Source: Nitrospirillum viridazoti CBAmc
GTDB lineage: Bacteria > Pseudomonadota > Alphaproteobacteria > Azospirillales > Azospirillaceae
NCBI RefSeq assembly: GCF_000730165.1
Contig: NZ_CP022110.1
Span: 937,501-1,001,500, forward strand
DNA: 64,000 bases
Direction: 5' to 3'
Shown here piece after piece: positions 28,306 through 38,007 of the stretch. The notes beneath the pieces were generated by a model. It did not search any database. It was given only the letters and a program-made list of their open reading frames with translations, and was not told the DNA's origin. Every line of letters starts with the position of its first letter. The first letter of the stretch is position 1. The position numbers were made by a program, and so were the translations under genes.

Positions 28306-28312
28306 CCTCCCT

Positions 28313-28361
28313 AAATGAAAAGCGCCGGCGCGAGACAACCTCGCGTCGGCGCTTTTCATTT
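28313..28361. terminator. Strong bidirectional terminator
   Basis: Two 22-nt arms pair with a single G/A mismatch around a 5-nt loop (acaac). The stem begins AAATGAAAAGCGCC and ends GGCGCTTTTCATTT, giving A and T tracts at its base on both strands. It sits between the convergent LamG and chemoreceptor genes. Confidence 0.93.
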
Positions 28362-28376
28362 CAACGGTAGAAGATC

Positions 28377-30059
28377 TCAGGCCGCTTTGATGGCGGCCAG
28401 GAAGCGGCTGACGTGGGTCCGCAGTACGCCGGACTGTTCCGACAGGTCGTGGGCGGCGCCCAGCACCTGGGTGGCGGCGGCACCGGCTTGGCCGGCGGCC
28501 TCCGTCACGGCGCCGAGCGCATCCGCCACGCCTTGGGTGCCGGTGGCGGCCTGGCCCACGTTGCGGCTGATCTCCGTGGTCGAGGCGCCCTGCTGTTCCA
28601 TGGCGGCGGCGATGGAGGTGGAGATGCTGTTCACCTCCTCGATCACCGCGCCGATGGCCTGGATGGCGGTGGAGGTGCGGGATGACACCTGCTGCACCGC
28701 CGTGATCTGGGCGGCGATGTCCTCCGTCGCCTTGGCCGTCTGGTTCGCCAGGCCCTTCACCTCCGCCGCCACGACGGCGAAGCCCTTGCCGGCCTCCCCG
28801 GCGCGCGCGGCCTCGATGGTGGCGTTCAGCGCCAGCAGGTTGGTCTGTTCGGCGATGGTCTGGATCAGGGTCACCACTTCGCCGATGCGCTGGGTGGCGT
28901 CGGTCAGCCCGGCGACGGTGGCCATGGTTTCGCGCGCATCCATGCTGGCGCGGCTGGCGATGGCTTGGGCGTGTACCACTTGGCGGTTGATCTCCGCGAT
29001 GCTGGCCGCCATCTCCTCCGCTGCGGCGGCCACGGTCTGGACGTTGGCGGTGGTCTGGTCCGCGGCGGCGGCGGCGCTGGCCGACTGGCGGTTGGTCTCC
29101 TCCGCCACGCCGGACATGCTCTGCGCGGCGATGTCCAACTCGGCCGCCGCCCCGCTGAACTGGTGCAGGATGTGGGAGGATTGGTGGTCGAAATCGCTGA
29201 CCAGGCTGTCGATGGCGGCCACGCGGCGGGCCTTGGCGGCGTCAGCCTCCCGCTGGACGGCGGCCAGGCGCTCGGCCTCCACCAGGCCGTCGCGGAACAC
29301 CTGGACGGCGCGCGCCATGGCGCCGATCTCATCCTGGCGGTCGGCGCCGGGGATGGCGGTGTCCAGCTGGCGTTGGCTCAGACGCGTCATGACCGCCGTC
29401 AGCTGACGGGTGGGCCGGCCGGTGGTCAGCACCATGACGGCGCCGGCGGCAAAGGCCACAGCCAGTGCCACGGCCAGCGCCAGCAGCGTGCCCAGACGCG
29501 AGATGCCGGTGGTGTGGCTCAGCAGCGCATAAGCCTGCTGGCCGGCGCGGTAGTTCAGGTCCGCCGTTTCCGTCAGCACCTTGACCAGGGCGCGGGTCTG
29601 GTCCCGGTTCTCACCGGCGTACAGCTTCAATGCTGTTTCCCGGTCGCCCTTGTGCAGGGCGTCGATGACCTGAGTGGAGGAGGCGAGGAACCGCGGCCAC
29701 AGCGTGTCGAACTGGTCCATCTGCGACCGCTCGATGGTGATCAGCGGGTCGTAGGCCCGGCGGCCCTTGGCCACGCGGTCCAGTTCCTGGGTCACCGTCT
29801 TTTCCTGTTCCGCCCGCGCCGCGTCATCGGTGGACAGCAGCATGCCTTGCTGGAAGCGGCGGGCCTCCAGCACGCCCTGCAGCAATTCATTGCTGGCGAC
29901 GATGGAGGGCAGGGCGTCGGTTCCTAGGTCGGCGGCGGCCGCCTCGATGCGGGAAAGGCGCTCCAATGCGAAAAGCCCGAGGCCCAAGGTCACCAGCAGA
30001 ACCGAGGCGAAGGCTGAGAATATACGGGTGCGCAAGGAAAGATCGACAAGACGCGGCAT
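28377..30059 (-). CDS. Methyl-accepting chemotaxis protein
   Basis: The 560-residue receptor has one membrane span at about 10-30, a periplasmic helical-bundle sensor (about 32-185), a second span (about 188-212), a HAMP region and a signalling coiled coil. The hairpin tip reads [20 protein letters not shown]. It shares overall design with the receptor at 22476-24164, but the sensor regions differ clearly, so the ligands should differ. It converges on the LamG gene across a strong terminator. No CheR-binding tail is visible. Confidence 0.93.
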   Translation of the reverse strand: MPRLVDLSLRTRIFSAFASVLLVTLGLGLFALERLSRIEAAAADLGTDALPSIVASNELLQGVLEARRFQQGMLLSTDDAARAEQEKTVTQELDRVAKGRRAYDPLITIERSQMDQFDTLWPRFLASSTQVIDALHKGDRETALKLYAGENRDQTRALVKVLTETADLNYRAGQQAYALLSHTTGISRLGTLLALAVALAVAFAAGAVMVLTTGRPTRQLTAVMTRLSQRQLDTAIPGADRQDEIGAMARAVQVFRDGLVEAERLAAVQREADAAKARRVAAIDSLVSDFDHQSSHILHQFSGAAAELDIAAQSMSGVAEETNRQSASAAAAADQTTANVQTVAAAAEEMAASIAEINRQVVHAQAIASRASMDARETMATVAGLTDATQRIGEVVTLIQTIAEQTNLLALNATIEAARAGEAGKGFAVVAAEVKGLANQTAKATEDIAAQITAVQQVSSRTSTAIQAIGAVIEEVNSISTSIAAAMEQQGASTTEISRNVGQAATGTQGVADALGAVTEAAGQAGAAATQVLGAAHDLSEQSGVLRTHVSRFLAAIKAA

Positions 30060-30275
30060 GGCGGCTCCTGAAGCGGGTTGCGCTGGGGCCCCTATCCCTT
30101 TCCCACAAGAGATACCCCATTGTAGGAAGAGGACATGGGGTGCACCTGTCCGATTGCCACCCCCGTTAACCTCGTATCCTGTCGCACGCTGGCGGGATGC
30201 GGCGTTCTGCCGCTATCTTGCTATCAATTGCATAGAATTTTATTTAATTAGGATTGGTCAGAGCTGGCGCTTTAC

Positions 30276-30740
30276 TTAGACGGGCTCCGCCAGTTCCGCT
30301 GTTTCCACCTGGCGCAGCACGGCGCGCAGGGTCAGGGCGTTGTCGCTGCCGAAGGCGTGTTCGAACCGCGCTTGCGCCGCCGACCACAGCGGCTGGGCCT
30401 GGGCGATCAGATCCTGCCCCTCCGCCGTCAGCACCAGCACCCGGCGGCGCTTATCCGCCGGCGTGATGGTCAGACGCACCAGGTTGCGCTTTTCCAAGGG
30501 GCGCAGCAGGTGCCCCAGGGTGGAGCGGTCCATGGCCAGCAGGGCCGCCAGGTCCTGGATGCCGTTGGGTCCATGGCGGTTGAGGCGGGACAAGATGGAA
30601 TACTGGTTGATGCCCAGCCCTGTAGGCGCCAAGGCCGCGTCGTAGAACTTGGTCAGGCGGCGGGAGGCCTGACGCAAGGCGGCGCAGTTGCACTGCGTGG
30701 GTTCGGACAGGTCGGCGGCAAGAGGGGCGGTGTCAGGCAT
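30276..30740 (-). CDS. MarR-family transcriptional regulator
   Basis: I start at the ATG at 30740 (MPDTAPLAADLSE), giving 154 residues, the usual MarR size; a longer frame upstream has no family-like sequence. The winged helix core is NQYSILSRLNRHGPNGIQDLA, and the recognition helix and wing are MDRSTLGHLLRPLEKRNL and TPADKRRRVLVLT. A CNCAAL motif near residue 17 could sense oxidants through cysteine; this is inference. It is divergent from the tautomerase/SDR/monooxygenase genes and most likely represses them and itself. Confidence 0.88.
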   Translation of the reverse strand: MPDTAPLAADLSEPTQCNCAALRQASRRLTKFYDAALAPTGLGINQYSILSRLNRHGPNGIQDLAALLAMDRSTLGHLLRPLEKRNLVRLTITPADKRRRVLVLTAEGQDLIAQAQPLWSAAQARFEHAFGSDNALTLRAVLRQVETAELAEPV

Positions 30741-30887
30741 GAATGGTCCTGGTGGAAACGGGCGCCAGCATATCAGGCGCGCCTGTGGTGGCGCTGTCAA
30801 CGACCATATGGGCAATTACCCGTAAATGCGGCATGCTCGTGTTCAGGTATCCCGTTCGGGGCCGCCCACAACCGGAGGAAACCCCCA
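30741..30887. promoter_or_regulatory. Divergent promoter region with 12-bp palindrome (CAGGCGCGCCTG at 30774-30785)
   Basis: The 147-nt gap between the MarR gene and the tautomerase gene contains the perfect palindrome CAGGCGCGCCTG 34 nt upstream of the marR-type start. Nearer the tautomerase gene it holds GGGCAATTACCC (30811-30822), a second partly symmetric site. Either could be the MarR operator. A strong GGAGGAA ribosome binding site precedes the tautomerase. Confidence 0.4.
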
Positions 30888-31268
30888 ATGCCGCTCGCCC
30901 GTATCGACCTGATCAAAGGCAAGTCCGCCGAATACCGCCACACCATCGGCGAGGTGATCTATGAGGCCATGCTCAGCACCCTGAACGTGCCCAAGGACGA
31001 CCGTTTCCAGATCATCACCGAACATGGTGACAGCGACTTCGTGGCCGATCCGACCTATCTGGGCATCCACCGCACCCGCGACACGGTGATCATCCAAATC
31101 ACCCTGAACCAGGGCCGCACGCTGGAGGTGAAGAAGGCCTTCTACAAGGCGGTGGCCGATGGCCTGCACGCCCGGTTGGGGCTGCGGCGCGAGGACGTGT
31201 TCATCAACCTGGTCGAGGTGCCCAAGGAGAACTGGTCCTTCGGCAACGGCGAAGCGCAATACGCGTGA
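30888..31268 (+). CDS. Tautomerase family protein
   Basis: This small protein (126 residues) starts MPLARIDLIKGKSAEY. Pro2 becomes the N-terminal catalytic base once Met is removed, the hallmark of the tautomerase/4-OT superfamily. The length and the segment PKDDRFQIITEHGDSDFV fit the Tautomerase_2 branch, related to malonate semialdehyde decarboxylase and cis-CaaD-like enzymes. An excellent CGGAGGAA site lies 8 nt upstream. It is the first gene after the divergent MarR regulator and is followed by an SDR and an FMN monooxygenase, suggesting turnover of an aromatic or organosulfur compound or an electrophile defence. Confidence 0.88.
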   Translation: MPLARIDLIKGKSAEYRHTIGEVIYEAMLSTLNVPKDDRFQIITEHGDSDFVADPTYLGIHRTRDTVIIQITLNQGRTLEVKKAFYKAVADGLHARLGLRREDVFINLVEVPKENWSFGNGEAQYA

Positions 31269-31344
31269 TCCAAGGAAAATGGGGCGCCGGCCGCCCCGAT
31301 GGCGCCCCTGGCCGGCGACCGCCGGCGCCTGAGGAGAAACGGAA

Positions 31345-32040
31345 ATGACCCAGAAATCAGCGCTGATCGTTGGCGCGGGCAAGGGCATCAGCGCCTCTTT
31401 GGCCCGCCTGCTGACCCATGAGGGTTACCGTGTGGCCCTGGCCGCGCGCAACACGGACAAGCTGGCCGACCTGGTGGCGGAAACGGGGGCCCAGGCCTAT
31501 GCCGTCGACGCCGCCGAGCCCGAGGCGGTGGCCCGCCTTTTCGAACAGGTCGACACCGACCTGGGCGTGCCGGAATTGGTGGTGTTCAACGCCAGCGCCC
31601 GCGCACGGGGGCCGGTGCAGGACCTGGACCCCGCCCAGGTGCTGGAGTCCTTGCGCATCTCCGCCTACGCCGGTTTCCTGGTGGCCCAGGCGGCGGCGGT
31701 GCGCATGCGCCTGCTGGGCCGGGGCAGCATCCTGCTGACCGGCGCCACCGCCAGCGTGAAGGGCCTGGCGGGCTCAACCCCCTTCGCTATGGGCAAGTTC
31801 GCTTTACGCGGCATGGCGCAAAGCCTGGCGCGCGAGCTGGCGCCGCAGAACATCCACATCGCGCACTTCGTCATCGACGGCGGTGTCGCCAGCAGCTGGT
31901 CCAAACCCGGCGAAGACGGGCCGGAGGACAAGTGGCTGGATCCCGACGCCATCGCCCGGGAATACCTGCATATCCACAATCAGCACCGCAGCGCCTGGAC
32001 CTGGGAGGTGGAACTGCGCCCGTGGGTGGAGAAGTTCTGA
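31345..32040 (+). CDS. SDR-family oxidoreductase with Tyr-to-Phe change in the active site
   Basis: The 231-residue protein has the Rossmann nucleotide loop as [13 protein letters not shown] (8-20) and the NAD(P)-type SDR core. In place of the catalytic YxxxK it has FAMGK (Phe147, Lys151); the DNA codon is TTC. The nearby ILLTGATAS segment holds the Ser/Thr. A family branch with this FxxxK pattern exists, so it may be a true non-classical enzyme or a binding protein rather than a decayed gene; the frame is intact. The GGAG ribosome binding site and a 76-nt gap after the tautomerase suggest an operon. Confidence 0.87.
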   Translation: MTQKSALIVGAGKGISASLARLLTHEGYRVALAARNTDKLADLVAETGAQAYAVDAAEPEAVARLFEQVDTDLGVPELVVFNASARARGPVQDLDPAQVLESLRISAYAGFLVAQAAAVRMRLLGRGSILLTGATASVKGLAGSTPFAMGKFALRGMAQSLARELAPQNIHIAHFVIDGGVASSWSKPGEDGPEDKWLDPDAIAREYLHIHNQHRSAWTWEVELRPWVEKF

Positions 32041-32053
32041 CGATCAACCATTC

Positions 32054-32103
32054 CCGGCGCCACTCAACGGTCTCATTGAGAAGACTCGTTTGTGTGGCGC
32101 CGG
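32054..32103. repeat. Inverted repeat between SDR and monooxygenase genes
   Basis: Perfect 10-nt arms CCGGCGCCAC / GTGGCGCCGG are separated by 30 nt, which contains a smaller CTCAA / TTGAG hairpin. There is no T tract, so it may be an mRNA-stabilising or processing hairpin, or an operator, rather than a simple terminator. Confidence 0.6.
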
Positions 32104-32146
32104 TCCCGCCCGGATGCTGACCGCCTCGATTTCAGCGGAGGCGATC

Positions 32147-33484
32147 ATGAGTGCGGGCAAGCAGTTGAAACTGGGCTTCATCCTTCACGGCGTTGGCCGC
32201 ACCTGGGGTGATTGGCGCCACCCGGACGCCCAGCCCGACGCCAGCACCAACTTCGCCTTCTACAAGCGCCAGGCGCAGGTGGCGGAGAAGGGGCGCTTCG
32301 ACTTCCTGTTCGTGGCCGACAGCGTCTACATCACCGAGAAATCCAGTCCCCACTATTTGAACCGGTTCGAGCCGCTGACCATCCTGTCGGCCCTGGCCGG
32401 CGCCACCAGCCATATCGGCCTGGTCGGCACCCTGACCGTCAGCTACAGCGAGCCCTATAACGTGGCGCGCCAATTCGCCTCGCTGGACCATATCAGCGGC
32501 GGCCGGGCGGGTTGGAACGTGGTCACCAGCTGGCTGGAGGGCAGCGCCGCCAACTACAGCAAGCCCCAGCACCTGGCCCATGACCAGCGCTATCGCCTGG
32601 CGGCCGAATACCTGGATGTGGTCCAGGGCCTGTGGGACAGCTGGGAGGATGACGCCCTGGTCCATGACAAGGAAAGCGGCGTCTTCTTCGACCCCAAGAA
32701 GCTCAACACCCTGGACCATAAGGGGGAGTTCTTCCAGGTGAAGGGCCCCCTAAACATCGCCCGTAGCCCGCAGGGCCAGCCGGTGATCTTCCAGGCCGGC
32801 GCGTCGGAGGATGGCAAGAACTTCGCCGCCAAGCACGCCGACGCCATCTTCGTCGGCCAGGACGATCTGGCGGAGGCGCAGGCCTACTATGCCGACGTGA
32901 AGGCGCGGGCCGCCGGCTTCGGTCGTGATCCGGAGAAGGTGTTCATCCTGCCGGGCGTGGCGCCGGTGGTGGGCGCCACGGAAGCGGAGGCCGAGGCGAA
33001 GTACCAGGAATTGGCCAACCTGGTATCCATCGAGAACGCCCTGTCCATGCTGGGCCGGCCGTTCAACGACCATGACTTCAGCCAGTACGACCTGGACGCG
33101 CCTTTCCCCGAGGTCGGGGCGGATGCGTACAACAGCACCCAAAGTGCGGTGCTGAAGATCGTGGCGGCCGCCAAGGCGGACAACCTGACCCTGCGCCAGG
33201 TGGCCCAGCGCTTCGCCACCCCGCGCGGCAATTTCGTCGGCACGCCGGAACAGATTGCCGACAAGTTCCAGCACTGGCTGGAGGCCAAGGCCGCCGACGG
33301 CTTCGTCTTCTTCGAGGCGCTGCCCAAGCAGTTGGACGTGTTCGTGGAGACGGTGGTGCCCATCCTCCAGGACCGCGGCCTGCTGCGCCGGGAGTATGAG
33401 GGCGAGACCTTCCGCGACAATCTGGGGCTGGAGGTGCCGGTCAACCGCTTCACCGCGCGCAAGGCGGAAAAGGGCGCGGCGTAG
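32147..33484 (+). CDS. FMN-dependent monooxygenase, NtaA/SnaA/DszA family
   Basis: The 445-residue protein starts at the ATG at 32147 with GGAG 8 nt upstream ([17 protein letters not shown]). The TIM-barrel luciferase-like fold is shown by [20 protein letters not shown] near the start and [13 protein letters not shown] and [11 protein letters not shown] later. These are hallmarks of the NtaA/SnaA/DszA two-component flavin monooxygenases, which use reduced FMN supplied by a separate reductase. Substrates include sulfones, nitrilotriacetate and long alkanes; which applies here is unknown. No flavin reductase gene lies next to it. It is the last gene of the MarR-linked cluster. Confidence 0.92.
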   Translation: MSAGKQLKLGFILHGVGRTWGDWRHPDAQPDASTNFAFYKRQAQVAEKGRFDFLFVADSVYITEKSSPHYLNRFEPLTILSALAGATSHIGLVGTLTVSYSEPYNVARQFASLDHISGGRAGWNVVTSWLEGSAANYSKPQHLAHDQRYRLAAEYLDVVQGLWDSWEDDALVHDKESGVFFDPKKLNTLDHKGEFFQVKGPLNIARSPQGQPVIFQAGASEDGKNFAAKHADAIFVGQDDLAEAQAYYADVKARAAGFGRDPEKVFILPGVAPVVGATEAEAEAKYQELANLVSIENALSMLGRPFNDHDFSQYDLDAPFPEVGADAYNSTQSAVLKIVAAAKADNLTLRQVAQRFATPRGNFVGTPEQIADKFQHWLEAKAADGFVFFEALPKQLDVFVETVVPILQDRGLLRREYEGETFRDNLGLEVPVNRFTARKAEKGAA

Positions 33485-33651
33485 GCTGCGAGCAAAAGGG
33501 GGCGCCGGGCAGAAGGGGCAGTGGGCACGGCACCGCCTGCCCATCCCCTTCACACGATTCATGGCCTCACGAAAAGTTGTATCTACCCGGAGACATTGCG
33601 CCGCCGCTCTTGGGATGGACATGCTGCGCCATCCATAGAGGGGAGTGGATT

Positions 33652-34323
33652 ATGGGAAAAGCATATGCTGTCGGGGCCGTTGCCGCCGCCGTGCTGGTGG
33701 CCGGTCCCGCCTTCGGACAGGCGACCGCCCGGCCTTGCGGCGTGGAGGCGGCGGCCGGCCCCGCTTGCCTGATGGCCCACCAGAACATCGCCGTCTTGCC
33801 GGAGGGCGACATTTATTGGCACCTGGACACCTTCCCCTCCAAGGCGGCGGCGGAAGCGGCGGCCAGCAAGACGGGCAGCGTCGTCGCCGCCTTCGGCAAG
33901 GTCTGGCTGTTCACCATTGAAGGGAGGGGATGGCGGCCCCCGCAGGGCGGTACGCATGTGGCAGACATCGGGCCCCTGCCGGTGACCTCCGCCGCCTCCT
34001 ATTCGGCGGAATATCTGCGTTCGGTCTTCACGCCCGGCATGACGGCACCCCTGCACGTGCATTCAGGGCCGGAGGCCTTCTATGCGCTGACCGGGGATAC
34101 GTGCCTGGAGACGCCGGCCGGCGCGCGGCAGGAGCGGAGACCGGGCAACAGCCTAGTCATCGAGGGCGGCCCGCCGATGCTGCTCATGGCCATCGGCACG
34201 GCGCCGCGCCATGGCTTCGCCCTCATCCTGCACGATGCCGCCCGGCCGCCGACCACCCTGATCCAGGATTGGCAGCCGCAAGGGCTGTGCGCGCAGCAGT
34301 TCGCGCGCGATCAGGCGCAATAA
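33652..34323 (+). CDS. Secreted cupin-domain protein
   Basis: The 223-residue protein starts at the ATG at 33652, preceded by AGGGGAG. A signal peptide (GAVAAAVLVAGPAFG, cut near AFGQ) is followed by a beta-rich region and a cupin-2 barrel. The cupin motif shows PLHVHSGPEAFYALTG, with His and Glu metal-ligand candidates, and a second strand RHGFALILHD. Export plus a metal-binding cupin suggests a periplasmic binding or isomerase-like role; no substrate is evident. It ends at a strong terminator shared with the convergent SDR gene. Confidence 0.8.
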   Translation: MGKAYAVGAVAAAVLVAGPAFGQATARPCGVEAAAGPACLMAHQNIAVLPEGDIYWHLDTFPSKAAAEAAASKTGSVVAAFGKVWLFTIEGRGWRPPQGGTHVADIGPLPVTSAASYSAEYLRSVFTPGMTAPLHVHSGPEAFYALTGDTCLETPAGARQERRPGNSLVIEGGPPMLLMAIGTAPRHGFALILHDAARPPTTLIQDWQPQGLCAQQFARDQAQ

Positions 34324-34324
34324 G

Positions 34325-34358
34325 GACGGGACGGCCCTTCTCGAAGGGCCGCCCCGTC
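34325..34358. terminator. Bidirectional terminator between cupin and SDR genes
   Basis: A 15-nt stem with one mismatch (GACGGG-A-CGGCCCTT / AAGGGCCG-C-CCCGTC) closes a CTCG tetraloop. It fills the 38-nt gap between the two convergent stop codons. Confidence 0.8.
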
Positions 34359-34361
34359 TCC

Positions 34362-35198
34362 TCACGCGCCGGCTGGAAAGTCGGTGGACAGCGCCACCTC
34401 CCGCCACTGCGCCAGTTCGCCGGCCACGAAGGCGTTCTTCTTCTCGATGGCGGCCACCGTGTCGCTGCCCAGTGGCAGGCGCACGGGCGGCTGCGGCGTG
34501 TTCACCAGGGCGATGAAGGCCTGGGCCAGGCGGGCCGGGTCGCCCGGCTGGGCATGGTTGGCGCCAGCGGCGAAGTCGCGCATGCCGCCCACCGTGGCGT
34601 GATAATCCTCGATCTGCGCCTTGGTGCGCGACAGCGACTGGTCATCCAGGAAGTCGGTGCGGAAGAAGCCGGGCTCCACCACGGTTGCATGAATGCCCAG
34701 GGGGGCGACCTCCAGCGCCAGCGCCTCGGTCAGGCCTTCCACCGCGAACTTGGTGGCGCAATAGGGGCCCCAGCCGATGAAGGACTGATAGCCGCCGATG
34801 GACGACAGGTTGATGATGTGACCGGCGCGCTGGCGGCGCATATGCGGCAGCACGGCGCGGGTCACGGCCAGCAGGCCGAAGACGTTGGTGGCGAACAGGC
34901 GTTCCACCTCCGCCCCGCTGGCTTCCTCCACGCCGCCCAGCAGCCCGTAGCCGGCGTTGTTCACCAGGATGTCGATGCGGCCGAAGGTCTTGACGGCCTG
35001 TTCCACCGCCGCCTGGGCCTGCACCTCGTCGGTCACGTCCAGCTTGGCGGCCAACAGGCGGGGAAGGGATCCGAAGCGGGCGGTGACGGTGGACGGGTCG
35101 CGGGCGGTGGCGACCACGGCGTCGCCGGCGGCCAGGGCCTGCTCGGTGATCAGGGCGCCGAAACCCCGGGACGCCCCGGTGATGAACCAGACACGCAT
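34362..35198 (-). CDS. SDR-family oxidoreductase (classical)
   Basis: The 278-residue protein starts at the ATG at 35198 with AAGGAGAG upstream (MRVWFITGASRGFG). Classical SDR features are all present: the TGASRGFG nucleotide loop, NNAGYG at about 88-93, the catalytic Ser in INLSSIGG and YCATK (Tyr and Lys). The substrate specificity is open. It is divergent from a LysR-family regulator over 136 nt, so that regulator probably controls it. Confidence 0.93.
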   Translation of the reverse strand: MRVWFITGASRGFGALITEQALAAGDAVVATARDPSTVTARFGSLPRLLAAKLDVTDEVQAQAAVEQAVKTFGRIDILVNNAGYGLLGGVEEASGAEVERLFATNVFGLLAVTRAVLPHMRRQRAGHIINLSSIGGYQSFIGWGPYCATKFAVEGLTEALALEVAPLGIHATVVEPGFFRTDFLDDQSLSRTKAQIEDYHATVGGMRDFAAGANHAQPGDPARLAQAFIALVNTPQPPVRLPLGSDTVAAIEKKNAFVAGELAQWREVALSTDFPAGA

Positions 35199-35302
35199 GA
35201 TGCTCTCCTTTGCTTGGGGGCCGGGGCCCATTGCCGCCGGCTGACGAAGGGAAAGCTAGCGCCGCGCATCTGATGAATTAATCCAAGGAATTTGCGTTAG
35301 CC

Positions 35303-35321
35303 TGATGAGACAACTTCATCA
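35303..35321. promoter_or_regulatory. LysR-type operator candidate in the SDR/LysR divergent region
   Basis: A perfect inverted repeat TGATGA / TCATCA with a 7-nt spacer contains a T-N11-A core, the usual LysR-box geometry. It ends 13 nt before the LysR start codon, consistent with autorepression and control of the divergent SDR gene. Confidence 0.6.
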
Positions 35322-35334
35322 ATAATACCGACCT

Positions 35335-36252
35335 ATGAAACGCATCGATCCGGCGGAGCTGTCCGTCTTCCTGGCCATCGCCACCCATCGCAGCTTTCGC
35401 AAGGCGGCGGTGGAACTCGGCGTGACGCCATCCGCCCTCAGCCACGCCTTGCGCGCCATCGAGGAACGGCTGGATCTGCGCCTGGTCAACCGCACCACGC
35501 GCAGCGTCGCCCTGACCGAGGCGGGAGAGCGGCTGTACGGCCGCATCCGCCCGGCCTTCCTGGACATCCATGACGCCATCGAGGATTTGAACAGCTTGCG
35601 TGGCCAGCCCGTGGGCACCTTGCGCCTGAATGCCTCGCAGGCGGCGGCGCGGCTGGTGCTGCTGCCCCTCGTGCTGCGCTTCCTGGCGGCCTTCCCCGAC
35701 GTGCGGGTGGAGATGGTAGTGGATGACGCACTGGTCGATGTGGTGGCCGGCGGCTTCGACGCCGGCGTGCGCTTCGGCGAGAGCATCGCCGGCGACATGA
35801 TCGCGGTACCTTTAGGCCCCCGCCAGCGCTTCGCCGTGGTGGGATCGCCCACCTATTTCGAACGCCATCCGGTGCCGGCCACCCCGCACGATCTGCGCGG
35901 CCTACCTTGCATCCGCTACCGCTTCCTCAGCGGCGTGCTCTATCGCTGGGAATTCGAGCGGGCGGGCGTGGCGCTGGATGTGGAGGTCGACGGCCCCCTG
36001 ACCCTCAGCGACCAGGATCTGATGGTGGACGCGGCCTTGGCCGGCACGGGCCTGGCCTATGTGTTCGACGTCCGGGTAACCGAGCTGGTCGCGTCGGGCC
36101 GCCTGGTGCGGGTGCTGGAAGACTGGTGCCCCTATTACCCCGGCCTGTTCCTCTACTACCCCAGCCGCCGGCACCTGCCCGCCGCCCTGCGCGCCTTCAT
36201 CGATTTCGCGCGGGCGCCGGGGCAGGGCCGTCCGCAGGCGAGACGGCCCTGA
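35335..36252 (+). CDS. LysR-family transcriptional regulator
   Basis: The 305-residue regulator has an N-terminal winged helix (residues about 5-64: ELSVFLAIATHRSFRKAAVE, then TPSALSHALRAIEERLDLRL) and a periplasmic-binding-like effector domain (about 90-295). The form resembles the CrgA/DsdC-like group that often controls a divergently transcribed SDR. It lies divergent from the SDR at 34362 with a LysR-box palindrome just before its start. Its stop is 11 nt from the convergent leuA stop. Confidence 0.92.
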   Translation: MKRIDPAELSVFLAIATHRSFRKAAVELGVTPSALSHALRAIEERLDLRLVNRTTRSVALTEAGERLYGRIRPAFLDIHDAIEDLNSLRGQPVGTLRLNASQAAARLVLLPLVLRFLAAFPDVRVEMVVDDALVDVVAGGFDAGVRFGESIAGDMIAVPLGPRQRFAVVGSPTYFERHPVPATPHDLRGLPCIRYRFLSGVLYRWEFERAGVALDVEVDGPLTLSDQDLMVDAALAGTGLAYVFDVRVTELVASGRLVRVLEDWCPYYPGLFLYYPSRRHLPAALRAFIDFARAPGQGRPQARRP

Positions 36253-36263
36253 ACCCTGGTTGC

Positions 36264-37931
36264 TCAGCCCGCCCCGTTGGCGGCGCTGAGCACGGCGCGG
36301 ACGGAGGCGGTGGCGACGTCGGTGTCGATGCCCACGCCGAAGACCTTGCGGCCGTCGCCGGTGCGGCACTCGACATAGGCCGCGGCGCGGGCGTCACCGC
36401 CGTGGCCGATGGCGTGTTCCTGGTAATCGACGATGTCCAGGTCCACGCCGCAATCGACCTTCAGGGCGGCCAGCACGCTGGACAGCAGGCCGTTGCCCCG
36501 GCCGCTGATGCTGCGTTCCTCGCGGCCGACGCTGACCCGGCCGGCGAACATGCGCTCCTTGCTGCCGGCGGTGCCCGTCTCCTGATAGTCGATCAGCTCG
36601 AAACGCTGCAGGCCGGTCAGGCAGTAGGTGTCCTGGAAGATGGACCAGATGTCGGCGGCGGTCAGCTCGCGGCTGGTCTCATCGGCATAGCCCTGGACCA
36701 CGCGGCTGAAATCGATCTGCAGGGGGCGGGGCAGCTTCAGGCCCTTGTCCTGTTCCATGACCCAGGCGATCCCGCCCTTGCCCGACTGGCTGTTGACGCG
36801 GATCACCGCTTCATAGCCGCAGCCCAGGTCGGTGGGATCGATGGGCAGGTAGGGTACGTCCCAGACTTGGTCGTTGCGGCCGGCCTGCGCCGCGAAGCCC
36901 TTCTTGATGGCGTCCTGGTGCGATCCGGAGAAGGCGGTGAACACCAGCTCACCGGCATAGGGGTGGCGGGGGTGCACCGGGATCTGGTTGCAGTACTGGA
37001 CCGTCTGGACGACCGACTGGATGTCGGAGAAGTCCAGGCCCGGGTCCACGCCCTGGGTGTATAGGTTCAGGCCCAGGGTCACCAGGTCGACATTGCCCGT
37101 GCGCTCGCCATTGCCGAACAGGCAGCCTTCGACACGGTCGGCGCCGGCCTGCACCGCCAGTTCCGCCGCGGCCACGCCGGTGCCCCGGTCGTTATGGGGG
37201 TGGACGCTGATGATGACGCTGTCGCGGCGGCTGATCTGGCGGCAGAAGCGTTCGATCTGGTCGGCATAGATGTGGGGGCCGGCGGCCTCCACCGTGGCCG
37301 GCAGGTTCAGGATGACGGGCTTGTCCGGCGTGGGTTGCAGCACGTCCAGCACCGCCTCGCATACTTCCAGGGCGAAGTCGGGCTCCGCCGTGCTGAAAGT
37401 CTCGGGCGAGTATTCGAAGATCCAGTCGGTCTCAGGATACTTCTCCGCCTGCTCGCGCATGATGGTCACGCCCTTGACGGCGATGTCCTTGATGCCGGCC
37501 CGGTCCATGCCGAAGACGATGCGGCGCCAGGCGGGGGAGATGGCGTTGTACATGTGGACGATGGCGCGGGGGGCGCCCCGCAGGCTCTCGAACGTGCGCT
37601 CGATCAGGTCGCGCCGCGCCTGGGTCAGCACCTGGACGGTGACATCGTCGGGGACCTTGCCGCCTTCCACCAGGCTGCGGACGAAATCGAATTCCGTCTG
37701 CGAGGCGGAGGGGAAGCCGACCTCGATCTCCTTGAAGCCGATCTTCACCAGCATGTCGAAGAAGCGCTGTTTCTTCTCCGCGTCCATGGGATCGATCAGG
37801 GCCTGGTTGCCGTCGCGCAGGTCGGTGGACAACCAGCGCGGCGCCTGGGTGATGGCGCGGGACGGCCAGGTGCGGTCGGGCAGGTCGGCGTGGGCGAAGG
37901 GGCGGTACTTGGTGGACGGATCGCGCAACAT
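36264..37931 (-). CDS. leuA: 2-isopropylmalate synthase (long LeuA type)
   Basis: The 555-residue enzyme condenses acetyl-CoA with 2-ketoisovalerate, the first committed step of leucine synthesis. The HMGL-like TIM barrel opens with [16 protein letters not shown] (Asp40, metal-site region) and includes the metal-binding [10 protein letters not shown] and [12 protein letters not shown]. The C-terminal LeuA regulatory domain (about 425-550, with [14 protein letters not shown] and [20 protein letters not shown]) binds leucine for feedback inhibition. The length matches the long LeuA form. It is preceded by an untranslated leader of about 245 nt that includes a Leu-rich leader peptide, so attenuation is expected. 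The ribosome binding site is weak. Confidence 0.96.
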   Translation of the reverse strand: MLRDPSTKYRPFAHADLPDRTWPSRAITQAPRWLSTDLRDGNQALIDPMDAEKKQRFFDMLVKIGFKEIEVGFPSASQTEFDFVRSLVEGGKVPDDVTVQVLTQARRDLIERTFESLRGAPRAIVHMYNAISPAWRRIVFGMDRAGIKDIAVKGVTIMREQAEKYPETDWIFEYSPETFSTAEPDFALEVCEAVLDVLQPTPDKPVILNLPATVEAAGPHIYADQIERFCRQISRRDSVIISVHPHNDRGTGVAAAELAVQAGADRVEGCLFGNGERTGNVDLVTLGLNLYTQGVDPGLDFSDIQSVVQTVQYCNQIPVHPRHPYAGELVFTAFSGSHQDAIKKGFAAQAGRNDQVWDVPYLPIDPTDLGCGYEAVIRVNSQSGKGGIAWVMEQDKGLKLPRPLQIDFSRVVQGYADETSRELTAADIWSIFQDTYCLTGLQRFELIDYQETGTAGSKERMFAGRVSVGREERSISGRGNGLLSSVLAALKVDCGVDLDIVDYQEHAIGHGGDARAAAYVECRTGDGRKVFGVGIDTDVATASVRAVLSAANGAG

Positions 37932-37955
37932 GATCAGGGCGTCTCTGCTCTATGT

Positions 37956-37979
37956 GTATTCAGTCGGGGAGGTGAATAC
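37956..37979 (-). promoter_or_regulatory. Hairpin in the leuA 5' leader, near the start codon
   Basis: A perfect 7-bp stem GTATTCA / TGAATAC with a 10-nt loop ends 25 nt before the leuA ATG. It may form part of the attenuation or translation-control fold. Confidence 0.5.
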
Positions 37980-38007
37980 GGCCAGGGGTACAGCCGCCGG
38001 ATGGCCG

